A stretch of 64,000 bases of DNA, taken from the NCBI GenBank assembly GCA_021234155.1, contig JAJEKV010000104.1, positions 3,461,985 to 3,525,984 on the forward strand. Reading direction: 5' to 3'. Of the stretch, positions 55,903-64,000 are shown in pieces. Numbering within the stretch: position 1 is the stretch's first letter; each line of letters starts with the position of its first letter. Both the position numbers and the translations under genes were made by a program. The notes below the pieces were generated by a model. The model ran no database searches. It was given only the letters and a program-made list of their open reading frames with translations, and was not told the DNA's origin. This stretch comes from Isoetes taiwanensis (Eukaryota; Streptophyta; Lycopodiopsida; Isoetales; Isoetaceae).

Positions 55903-56281
55903 ACCTTTGCCCTCTGAAACAGTAGCCCAAAAGTGGGCTTCTACGATGCACGCGCCACTGAGCATCATATGAAAGAATTGGATTGGCCTTGGTGGCCTTC
56001 CCTTTCTTCTTTTTGTTAACCCATTGCAAAGTAGTGAGGTCATCAAGGTGCATGAAGAATTCAAAATCCAAACTAAAATCCTCGGTCATAGTTACCATTG
56101 TTCTCTTGATCACATCTGCCTCTCCATCATCTACCACATCCAAGTAAGTAGACATCTGGTGCACGGGAGAAGCTGCAGCAGCACTCAATTGGGTACCTAA
56201 AGAAGTTTCGGCCCCAATCCTCAGCCTTGGTTTCTGAGGAGCTTTGAAATTCAACCCAGCAACTATGGATTTCGTTAGCAA

Positions 56282-56640
56282 GGTAACTGGTGTGGATGGA
56301 GATTTCGGGACACTTGAGCTACCCTCAAACCTGCCACAATAAAGAAGCCGTGTCTGCAGACCCTCCTTTCATGTCTCCAAGTTCCCATAAGCCTCACGGT
56401 CAGCCCACTCCTTTCGGTCCACAGAATCTAGACCGTAATTCTGTGCTATATACCTCTCATATTGAGCTATTTTTTGCTCTTTCATTGCCTCTCATTCCAT
56501 CCTCCTCCGAGCTATCTGTTAGCCTTCCAATATACCCTAACTGCTAGCCACGCGCACAGCAGAGAAAAGAATAAGAAGAATAAAAAAGAAAAGAAAAGAG
56601 GAGGGAAGTAAATTAAAAAAAAAAAAAAAAATGAAAGATA
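56282..56640. other. Upstream flank of the Ulp1 locus; no recognised gene
   Basis: Contains an A-rich stretch (56565-56631) with an uninterrupted A-run near 56614-56631. A further upstream exon of the Ulp1 gene may lie here (minus strand), but I cannot support one. Confidence 0.35.
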
Positions 56641-56659
56641 AGAATGAAAGAAATAAATT

Positions 56660-56857
56660 TTACTATCTTGGCACATGGTTCGTTGGATAAGCTATTGGTA
56701 ATCAAACCCTTAATCATGAGTTCAAGTCCTTCTATGCTCATCATCCAATATGCAATTGTCTATAATATTTTTAAAGATGCTTTTTCTATGTATTTGGAGA
56801 TGACGTTTTTCTATGTACTTGGAGAGAAGTTTTATGCAAGAGAGAATATCCCATATA
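56660..56857 (+). repeat. Possible tRNA-derived SINE, cut by LTR insertion
   Basis: Box A-like TGGATAAGCTAT (56684-56695) and box B-like AGTTCAAGTCC (56719-56729; 9 of 11). The spacing fits a tRNA. The sequence ends at the 5' LTR of A2 at 56858, so its tail is displaced. Low certainty. Confidence 0.35.
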
Positions 56858-58344
56858 TGTGACGTTCCAGTACGATATACGGTCTCAAGACGTATACCGT
56901 ACTGCGCCGTCACACGTACAGTCGACGTGTACGCCAACTTGTACCCAAGCAAGGATGCCCTAGGGGGCAACTTGCAATGGTGCGCACACTTAGCAATGCG
57001 CGCACCTTTAGACCTTTAACCCATTAAAGGTAGCCCAAGGGTCATGGAAACCGTAAATCTAACTGATAGCCTACATAAGGCACCAAACCCTAACAGTCCC
57101 TTTTTCGCCCACAGACCTTCCGAGCTCCGATTTGCGCGCCTGAGGAGTCAATCCCAATTCCCACGATCTGCCCGTGCGCCCCAGCTTGTCAGATCATCTT
57201 TCCGACCGCATCCCGAAGCAGAACAGAGACATGGACGCCTTCGGATCGAGAGGAGTGAACCAGGGATCAGGTATTTGGTCGATTGAATAGCCTAAACCTT
57301 ATTCCAGCCTTCGAACCAGCAGATTTAGCCTATTAAATCACCCTTAGTAACCAAGCAGATCCTGAGATTGACTCTAACTAAGGAACCTAACTCTATGTAT
57401 TAGAGTAGTTCTTATCATTTATGTTCATATGATGGACGGATGTATTCTGTGGACTCATTGTATTGGGAAGGGGGGTAGAGACTTAAAGCTTAGTAGATGA
57501 TGCTCCTAGCTAGTCCCTCTTAGTGCATTACTAGAATTCGGCCTGTGTACAGGAGCCCACCTGGTTGTGGGTGAAGGGGCCAGACTGGCTTAGAAGGAGG
57601 TATGTGTTCTGACCCTTGACCGATCCCTCTGGCGTGTAAAGTCTACCGGGGATCAGAGTGACTAGGTCTAATGGCTTGCCACTGAGTGCGGGCAAGGCAT
57701 GGGCTCGACACCCGTGGGGTGGTGTACACCTTCCAGTGGGTTAAGTCAAATAAGGGCAGTGGCCCTCTAGTCACCTTGGGTCAGCATGTAGATCTCTGGA
57801 GGGAGTGATCCCTACCTGCCCCATTGGGACTGGGGAGATGTAACCCAGGAATAGCCCCATTGGCTATGCACCCGGCGGGCTACAGTCAGGTCCCAACACT
57901 TTTCAACCTACTCTGCAAAGTGTGCACAGGAGGGGCGGATGGAGTGGACAACCCCAAGCCATGTTCTTATGCCAGCCCAATCCATTGTCATGATTCTGTC
58001 TGCACTGAACTCTGGAGACCCAAGCTAGTCAGTCATCCCCTGGAGTCTGAGCCTTGGGTAGGAACTTCCTCTGTATTGTGCTGATCTTTGTCTATGCAGA
58101 TGTTGATGTGCCACCCTTCGAGGTGGATGTATGATGTTATGTTACTGACGTGTATGTTTACGCTTCCGCAGCTAGGTAGGCCCTGAGGGAGACGGGGTAA
58201 AATGACCCCTTCACTCTTCCCACTGTGGACTCTAGACGGTCACAGTGATATGTGGAGGGCCCTGTATCAGCGTGGAGCTGGTGCGGGGGATGAACTCCTG
58301 GTTGTATACGGTGCGGGAATCGTATACGAGTAGGGGACGTCACA
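56858..58344 (+). repeat. 5' LTR of element A2
   Basis: TGTGACGTTCC ... GACGTCACA, 1487 bp, alignable with 6896-8464. Palindromes at both ends: one around GTACGATATACG/CGTATACCGTAC (56869-56901) and one with 7-bp GTATACG/CGTATAC arms (58304-58327). Confidence 0.93.
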
Positions 58345-58345
58345 A

Positions 58346-58357
58346 TGGTATCAGAGC
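58346..58357 (+). other. Primer-binding site for initiator tRNA-Met
   Basis: TGGTATCAGAGC one base after the LTR end. This 12-mer is the classic plant LTR-element match to the 3' end of tRNA-iMet, used to prime minus-strand DNA synthesis. Confidence 0.9.
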
Positions 58358-58547
58358 CATGTTCTTGGAGACCAAGAGCAAAGCACTGACCATGCTCCCA
58401 GTAGTACTGACTTGATAGGATCCTCAAGCCTCGAAAAGTGGGAAATTCTTTTCTCATTTTTGTAGTTTATGCTAAGTTAGTAACATTAAGTGAATGGGAA
58501 CTTAATAAGACTAAAAAGAATGAGCCAAAACCTCCCCAGGGAAGGTG

Positions 58548-58614
58548 GTCTCACAGCTAGCGCCTGGTCAAAGAACTGCACTTTAGTTTTTAAACAGGGC
58601 GCTATCTGTGAGAC
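58548..58614. repeat. 67-bp palindrome, copy 1
   Basis: Starts GTCTCACAGCTAGCGCC and ends GGCGCTATCTGTGAGAC, with the inner AACTGCACTTTAGTT part. Arms pair over most of the length. Confidence 0.9.
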
Positions 58615-58738
58615 ATCGAGCCAAGAACACACTAAACTTGATGAATTTGAGAAAAGTAATATGGTAAGGCTAGTTTCAAGGTAAGAATTAGTTAGAATAG
58701 CATGTTTAAATTACTTAAATTACTTAAAAATGTTTAAG

Positions 58739-58805
58739 ATCTCACAGCTAGCGCCTGGTCTAAAAACTAAACTTTAGTTTTTGAACAGGGCGCTACCTGT
58801 GAGAC
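58739..58805. repeat. 67-bp palindrome, copy 2
   Basis: Same build as copy 1. The inner part AAAAACTAAA C TTTAGTTTTT is a perfect 10-bp palindrome around one base. Start-to-start distance from copy 1 is 191 bp. Confidence 0.9.
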
Positions 58806-58907
58806 CAATAAGTAGAAAAAGTCTGAAATAAGTGTAAGTTTTAAGTAAATAGGTGCCTTGACCTGTTAAATAGAGAACTTTCAATTTTGACCTAAAATTT
58901 GCTTAGC

Positions 58908-58916
58908 TATAAATAG
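58908..58916 (+). promoter_or_regulatory. TATA box before aORF1
   Basis: TATAAATAG, 109 bp upstream of the ATG at 59017. The same word in the same surrounding CTATAAATAGA lies at 60928-60936 before aORF2. Position and repetition suggest a true RNA polymerase II promoter inside the element. Confidence 0.6.
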
Positions 58917-59016
58917 AAGTAGACCCCCCTCAATTGCACGTTTCTGCCTTAGAAATTTGCTCCCGCTCCCTAAGGCGATCTTTGGCGCCCGATATCCGAT
59001 TGTCGAACCGTCAAAC

Positions 59017-60159
59017 ATGGCACGGACCAAGCAGACTGCGAGGAAAGCCCGTCCAGGTGAAACCCCCAGCGCCAGCGACGCCAGTCTCATTCAGCAGATG
59101 CTCCGAGAGAGGCTCGTCGCGAGGGGAGGTGCACTATCTTCAAGCGAGGAAAGCATTGCAGAGGAGCAAAACGAGGAGATAGGCCAGCAAACCGACAGGG
59201 AAGATGATGCGCACTCGGATGCCGGGACAGAGCTGCTCGACGAAGAAGAGGAAGAGGAAGCAGCAAACCGGGAAAGGAGAACCAAGGCCCGGGAGGAGCA
59301 GAGGATGCCGACTCCAGAGCCGACCATTGAAGAATAAGTTGAAGCCTGGATTCGAGAGAAAGAAGCAGAAGAGCAACAAGAGGGGAGCGAGCCGAGGCTT
59401 GAGCCGGCGGAGGAAGAAGACCTCGCTGCGTTTATCAGAAAGTATGAACGCCGAGAAAGGAAAAGGGAACAAAAGAAGAGGAAGAGGGAAGAGGAGGAGG
59501 CGAAAGCGGCCGAGGAACTCAAGCAGAAGAAAGGGAAATGGGTGGGGAGCCCAAGGAAGCTCAAGGAAGTCCCCAAGGTAAGGAAGCCCAACCCCAAGGT
59601 TGTGATTACTGAACGCCCACCTGATCAGCCCCCGGCCTCCTCAGAGGATTCTGACGAAGACCATAACCCCAACACCGAGGGGGCAAGCTCTTCCAAACCC
59701 CCGATTGTTGAACAGGTGGTAACCGAGCAGGTAGCGCCCGAGGAGGAGCAACCGGACAAAGTGCAGAAGCCCCTCCTTATCCAAAGTGGGACAGGAAGAA
59801 GCAACCCCGGCCTGCCCGAAGAGTCCTATGTCACGGACCGCGTAAAGATCTACGAGCGAAAGATGCGGGAGCACGAGGCATACATGAAGGAGTGGGAGGC
59901 TTACAACTCCTACTACCAGGAGAATAGGGTCAGAACCATCGAGGGTGGATACCTAACAAAGCAGCAGACCCTAAGGCCACCACCACCAAAGCCCAAGGTC
60001 CCGAAAAAGCCAGCCAAGAAGAAGCTCACCAGGAAGGAGGCCGAGCAAAGAGCACTACGGGAGATTCTGGCACTTTCAAGCGCCAGCCTACTGCCTCCTA
60101 ATCCCCCGTGCCCCCTTTGCCCATCTAGTCAGAGAAGTGATGCAGGACTTCAAGACTGA
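59017..60159 (+). pseudogene. aORF1: extra upstream frame with histone H3-like N-terminus (one in-frame stop)
   Basis: The first in-frame ATG is at 59017, in a good context (AACATGG). The protein begins MARTKQTARKARPGETPS; residues 1-10 equal Met plus the first nine residues of histone H3, including Lys4 and Lys9, and the match stops after Lys9. There follow a Ser/Glu-rich region, highly charged Glu/Arg coiled-coil-like stretches (EEEEEEAANRERRTKAREEQ), a Pro-rich part (LRPPPPKPKVPKKPAKKK) and a Leu-rich end. Length 380 codons with a single TAA at 59335-59337. No enzyme domain seen. Neighbours: palindrome pair and TATA box upstream, another palindrome pair downstream. It may bind chromatin readers or histone-modifying enzymes; that is inference. 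Confidence 0.75.
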
Positions 60160-60469
60160 CATGAGGGTCACGGATGAAATGCTGCTGGCATTACAGGAAG
60201 CGGCGGAGCAGAAAATAGTGCAACATTTTGAAGACTGACGGCTTTGCAATCGCTCATTCATGGTTTAGTGACACTGATGAGGCAAGATATGCAACTTGCT
60301 ACTCGCATCAAGGGAGAGCGACCTTGAACATTTTGTAAATAGTAAAAAATTTTGTAATATAATCAATTTTGAGTACTTTATGTGTCTGAACTTGTTTAAT
60401 TAAGACAAATTAGCAGGTTCTAGTATTTGTTTTAGTGAAATAGGACATTTGCAGACCGAAAGGTGTGAT
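60160..60469 (+). other. Region between aORF1 and the second palindrome pair
   Basis: About 310 bp without coding signal. It includes an AT-rich TTTTGTAATATAATCAATTT stretch that could act as the 3' end signal of an aORF1 transcript; I see no canonical AATAAA. Confidence 0.35.
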
Positions 60470-60536
60470 GTCTCACAGGTCGCGCCTGGTCAAGAAACTA
60501 AACTTTAGTTTTTGGACGAGGCGCTAGCTGTGAGAC
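60470..60536. repeat. 67-bp palindrome, copy 3
   Basis: GTCTCACAGGTCGCGCCTGG ... GAGGCGCTAGCTGTGAGAC, same length and build as copies 1 and 2, with the inner AAACTAAACTTTAGTTT. Confidence 0.9.
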
Positions 60537-60669
60537 CTTGCCCAAACTTGCCCAAAACAGCTCCAAATTGACCAAATAAGGGGTCAATTCTACCTGATTT
60601 GATGAGTCCGTCATCCTTACACCCTTAATTTACCTAAATTGGACACGTTTTGATCAAAATGGGACTGAT

Positions 60670-60736
60670 GTCTCACACGTCGCGCCTGGTCAAGAAACTA
60701 AAGTGTAGTTTTTGAGCAAGGCGCTAGCTGTGAGAC
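60670..60736. repeat. 67-bp palindrome, copy 4
   Basis: GTCTCACACGTCGCGCCTGG ... GGCGCTAGCTGTGAGAC. The loop differs (AAACTAAAGTGTAGTTT), yet the inner stem AAACTA/TAGTTT is kept. Start-to-start from copy 3 is 200 bp. Confidence 0.9.
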
Positions 60737-60927
60737 CTCCTACCATTTCTTCACCAGAACTTGTCCAAATGATCTTCAACCTGTTGTATTCACATCTTTA
60801 GGTAATCCAGTTATGCCCAAACCCTTAAATTAGTCTTCCAATTCCCATTCTGACCTCAGTATAGACTAGAATTGCCCAACCCCAGGAATTTTCCAAGTCA
60901 CCCAAAAATTAGGGTTTTCCTCTTTTC

Positions 60928-60936
60928 TATAAATAG
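60928..60936 (+). promoter_or_regulatory. TATA box before aORF2
   Basis: TATAAATAG, 121 bp upstream of the ATG at 61049. It is followed by a leader with AAATTTGCTCCTGCCCC (60964-60980), the same word as AAATTTGCTCCCGCTCCC in the aORF1 leader (58953-58970). Confidence 0.6.
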
Positions 60937-61048
60937 ACCCTTATTTTACACATAGCACCCTACAAATTTGCTCCTGCCCCCTTAGCCGATTTTCCAGCTC
61001 CCTGAGGCGCTCCTGCAACCGTTTGCTACTCTCTTCCTCACTAAACTC

Positions 61049-62560
61049 ATGGCAACCTCTGATTTCAGCAGATGGTACAGCGCCAACGCTCATGCTGTCG
61101 AGGCTGACATCGATGAGATTTCCCGTGTCTTCCGGAAGGAGATAGATGTCCAAGCAACCTTGCACGCAATCCCAGCCTATAGCAGAGTCCTGTCTGAATT
61201 TCAAGCTAGGGTAGGGCCATCTCTAGTGCAGCTCCCCCCTTGCATAGGCTACTTTGTCCCCAGGCAATCCCTTCAAGCAGCCTTAGGCGATGTTCCGAAC
61301 ATTGCCAAGTACCTCATAAACAAGGCCCAGCGCACGCCCAAGCCAATGGTCCTAACTGTCAACAGGACCAAGTACTTCTCTTTCAACACTGCCTTAGCCA
61401 TTTTCCTTACCCATCGTGCCGAGAACCCCACGGGAGAAACCTCCATTCCCCCCATGGACGTGGACCCATTAGCCACAGCAGCAGAACAACAGCTCCTTAC
61501 GCAGTACGAACAGGAGCAAGAGGGAAAAGAAGAAGACGAGGAGTCAGAAGAAGAGGATGAGGACTACGTTCGACCCAGCGGAAGAGCAGCGGCTAGCAGA
61601 ACAAGAGTTGCAAGACTTTGAAAGAAGCCGACAAACTCTGAGGATCGCGCCACCCCTTGGGCTAGATATCACAAGCCTAGCCCCCATCATCCTCGAGGGA
61701 GTATTTGCTCCTAAGCGATATCCAAAACCTCCCGGAGTGTAGGGAAAGGGAGTATCGACCGGACGAATTGCTGCACCAACTCCGGAGAACAGACCTGGAC
61801 GACTTCATCGTCCGAGGAACCTCCGACTTCCCACTCCAAGTAAGGGAAGCCGACACTTACACGGGAGAGTCGACCGCCGATATCCAAGCCTACTGCAACA
61901 TCAGGCAGATTATGGAGGCAGGGCAACTACCGACGGAGGAAGAGTTCCTTGCTCTACAGAAACAGATGGGGATCCGCCACGCGACCTCGAACATCTTAAC
62001 GGCAAGTTCTTCGACAACGCCTCCCCGGGAGCGAAGAGGCGAGTTCGACCTAAGGAGAGCTTCAGCAACAGTCAGAGACTACAGGAAGCTCACCACGGTG
62101 GAAGTCGATGACTATGCCGGTAGACACAGAGCTGGAGGCTGAGGAGGCGAGGACCCGTCACGCAACGACAGGTCGTTGCGGTATTACCTTCCCCTGCTGA
62201 TGGATGGAAGAATAGCGGTAATTCACCGCAAATTCACCCCCAGGGGCGAGGAAGGAGTATCGATGCTAATTGCACTCTCAAGCTTTGGCCGGCATGCTCG
62301 GCTAGCTCCCAACACCGAGTATGCCATCCTGGTGAAGAGAGCAGTAGCACTCGATGTTTTTGACTTCGCCATACCTTCTGATCGGCAGGAAGATCGCCAA
62401 AGACCGCCTATATACCTCCGAAAGCAGGATAGAAGAGTTGGCGAGAGCTTTGCGGGGATCTTGATCAAACGCCCTTAGGAACTTAGGTCATTCAGTGGGA
62501 ACAGCCCAAGTGAAGAAGTTCCTAGAGGATAATCCATCCTACCGGCGATATCAAGAATAG
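61049..62560 (+). pseudogene. aORF2: second extra upstream frame of family A (frameshifted)
   Basis: ATG at 61049 (CTCATGGCA context). First part: FSRWYSANAHAVEADIDEIS, IPAYSRVLSEFQARVG, CIGYFVPRQSLQAALGDVPN, YFSFNTALAIFLTHRAE, then an acidic tail EEDEESEEEDEDYV. After a 1-nt change near 61570 and another near 61700 come ITSLAPIILEG, LLSDIQNLPECREREYRPDE, LLHQLRRTDLDDFIVRG, a stop at 62140, and YYLPLLMDGRIAVIHRKFTP, SFGRHARLAPNTEYAILVK. It ends ..RYQE at 62558-62560. The C-terminal two thirds is shared with A1 (1-1042). About 500 residues originally; no recognised domain. Confidence 0.7.
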
Positions 62561-62741
62561 TTAGGAATCTTGATCCCGGAAGCCTTTTTGTATTAACATA
62601 TTATATAATATGAATATAACTTCTTTTTGCACTTTAAATGTTTTGTTGATGTATTTTTGTTCCACAACTATACCAACATCACATATAATGCAAGAGAACA
62701 AATAAAACTAACCGTACAACCATGACCAATTGTGTATGCAG
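62561..62741 (+). other. Spacer before gag with acceptor-like TGTGTATGCAG
   Basis: Matches 1043-1220 of A1. The word TGTGTATGCAG (62731-62741) is kept in both copies and ends in AG exactly where the gag-like sequence starts. It would suit a spliced gag mRNA. Confidence 0.45.
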
Positions 62742-64000
62742 ATAGGGAACAACGAACGGTCGAGCAAAACAGAAGGCCCAACAGGGATGAAGAGACCCCT
62801 AACAGGCAACCCCTTCAAAGGAACCTGTTTGAAGGATATGGTCCGATGACCCCAGAAGAGGAGATGTCACGAGATGCAATGTAGCCGGACCAGGATAAAG
62901 GCCTACTAGTAGCCCAAGCATCACCGCCACAAACGACACCCCTCAAAGTCCGAAAAGACAAGAGGAGGAATAAGAGAAGGAGGTCCCCTAGCACGAGACC
63001 TCCAACTCAAGCCTCGACCTCCTGGATTCTAATCCGAAAGAGGCCGAAAGGCCGGACCGTAGAGACAAATGCATTTAAGAACACTAAGGCCCTGGACTAT
63101 CAGAAGAAGGTGGACTCAGCACTGGGCAATGTATGGAAAGCCCGGAAACTCGAACAGTTCTCGGGCGAGAACAGATCCGGCTTAGAGGCAGAGGCATGGC
63201 TCGACGAAATGAGCGAGTATGGCAATGCCTACGGAATGAAGGATAAGGACAAAGGCAGGGTGGCGACAGCCAACCTGAAGGGGGCCGCACGCATCTGGTG
63301 GAAGGGCTATGCCAAGGCCCATGGATTGAGCAGAGACGCATGCTGATTTAAGAAGTTCTCAAAAGCTTTCAAGAACCACTATGTTCCTCGGGAACACAAG
63401 TCGAATATGATGCAGCAGTTCTACAGATTGCAGCAGGGTTACAAGACGGTGCAGAAGTACACCGAAGAATTCATGAGACTAAGACTGTATGTGCCTAAGC
63501 TGAGCGAGAAACACGCAGTGGAAAGCTACATAGAAGGACTGAACGAGGAAATCCGGAAGCTCGTAAGGGCAATAGACCCTAAAACAGTATCGGAAGCAGA
63601 ATCCAAAGCAATTAGTTTGCAAGGATCCAGGCCGCAGAACAACGCACAGAGGCAGCCTTACTATCAGGATAGAGGCAAAGCAACAGGGAGCTACAGTCCT
63701 AGGGCAGCCAGCCCAAGCCCAGCAAAGTCCCCATACAATAGCAACCAGGGGAAACAGCAGGAAAGAAAGCAGGTGTCCTTCAAGGACAAACAGGAAGGTT
63801 CCAACTACTCGAAAGCAGTACGGTCCTTCTTACAGGCGATGCCCAAGGAGAAAAGGCAGGAATGTATAGAGAAGCAGCTCTGCTTTAGATGTTTCCAGCC
63901 GGGCCACCGAACGGCGAACTGCCCATTTGTTATGAGCTCAGCACTGGCAGAATTGGGCGGATGGGACACTCCGTCAGACGAGGACGGCGAGGAGGCACGT
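62742..64000 (+). pseudogene. Gag of element A2, running off the window
   Basis: Frame open from 63110 to 63344 and, past one TGA (63344-63346), to the window end. Motifs: EAWLDEMSEYGNAYGMKDKD, ARIWWKGYAKAHGLSRDAC, FSKAFKNHYVPREHKSNMMQ, EEFMRLRLYVPKLSEKHAVE and the zinc knuckle CFRCFQPGHRTANC (C-x2-C-x4-H-x4-C). The A1 copy has Arg (AGG) where A2 has the TGA. The N-terminal part before 63110 is frame-shifted. Gag forms the particle that packages element RNA. Confidence 0.85.

Larger units (their letters stand above)
48011..56281 (-). pseudogene. Ulp1-type (C48) cysteine protease gene split by a LINE
   Basis: Minus strand. Exons by GT-AG signals: 55903-56281 joined to 48911-49023 (the LINE lies inside this exon), 48689-48845, 48451-48610, 48193-48376 and 48011-48130 (stop TAA at 48011). 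Motifs in order: LSWLNEQCVGAYL (the W-L-N-D/E opening of Ulp1), LHFDSMMRYHSADIAREIVE (catalytic Asp block), and QNGSDCGVYTLLYARCF (catalytic Cys block). The catalytic His block (H-W) is not evident. A TAG stands just before QNG where family members usually have Gln. The upstream part (DVVDDGEADVIKRTMVTM) needs one frame change near 55960. Ulp1 enzymes remove SUMO-like tags. Such domains are common both in host genes and in plant transposons, so the locus could be either. Confidence 0.7.
56858..64000 (+). mobile_element. Ty3/gypsy LTR retrotransposon, family A copy A2 (3' part outside window)
   Basis: 5' LTR 56858-58344, primer-binding site 58346-58357, a leader, first extra frame aORF1 (59017-60159), second extra frame aORF2 (61049-62560), then gag (from about 62742, running off the window). 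The two palindrome pairs and two TATA boxes lie before the extra frames. Left flank is ATATA (56853-56857); the matching duplication would lie past 64000. Only a few stops interrupt each frame, so this copy is much younger than A1. Confidence 0.92.

Noticed and set aside
57824-58457. Frames within the LTR of A2
   Set aside because: Same reason: LTR noncoding sequence, frames broken in A1 and A3.
58957-59016. Upstream extension of aORF1 by 20 codons
   Set aside because: It has no ATG (the frame begins with TTG); the first ATG is 59017, which places the H3-like residues at the very N-terminus.
59091-59597. Minus-strand Ser-rich frame opposite aORF1
   Set aside because: Antisense of Glu/Arg-rich coding sequence, which gives Ser/Leu/Phe runs without stops.

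Overview
This looks like nuclear DNA of a land plant with a repeat-rich genome. The evidence is a PLS-type pentatricopeptide (PPR) reading frame, plant-type exons of argininosuccinate lyase, a KUP/HAK potassium transporter and enolase, chromodomain-bearing Ty3/gypsy elements (one with a tRNA-iMet primer site), plant L1-type LINEs with a zf-RVT tail, and GT-AG introns. A non-seed plant (fern, lycophyte or bryophyte) is my guess from overall style; nothing here proves it. I see no intact single-copy host gene: almost everything is a transposon, a transposon fragment or a broken gene.

Layout. 1-8464: 3' two thirds of a decayed Ty3/gypsy element (family A, copy A1; window edge cuts it) ending in a 1.57-kb LTR. 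8465-10556: broken two-exon gene with a ParB-like N-terminus and a possible methyltransferase-like C-terminus. 12107-14350: 5'-truncated LINE (minus). 14455-14830: MITE-like inverted repeat. 14860-17905: AGATTCT-rich satellite organised in 939-bp tandem units. 17921-18950: another LINE tail (minus). 19225-22700: SINE-like units and a LINE ORF1-like island. 23536-23805: lone argininosuccinate lyase exon. 25393-25853: foldback MITE. 26994-28860: family A LTR with adjoining 3' internal sequence (copy A3, minus). 29640-30830: PPR pseudogene. 31033-31573: two KUP/HAK exons (minus). 33947-34085: enolase exon. 34398-39689: Ty3/gypsy family B (minus) with both LTRs and a GTGGG target duplication, inserted in the left inverted repeat of a MULE. 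39690-47380: MULE-type DNA transposon whose long inverted repeats are 21-bp minisatellite arrays. 48011-56281: Ulp1-type protease pseudogene (minus), split by a full-length LINE (49024-55884) with an 18-bp target duplication. 56858-64000: 5' part of family A copy A2.

The most unusual system is family A. Between its 5' LTR and gag lie two extra reading frames. Each is preceded by two copies of a 67-bp palindrome, a TATA box (TATAAATAG) and a similar leader. The first extra frame starts MARTKQTARK, identical to the first residues of histone H3 (sites K4 and K9). The sister copy A1 ends its pol in a chromodomain, a module that in other chromoviruses reads methylated H3. A Ty3/gypsy family that carries both an H3-tail mimic and a chromodomain, with its own internal promoter modules, is the best candidate here for something undescribed.

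All family and domain calls are by eye from motifs; no search, alignment or folding program was run.
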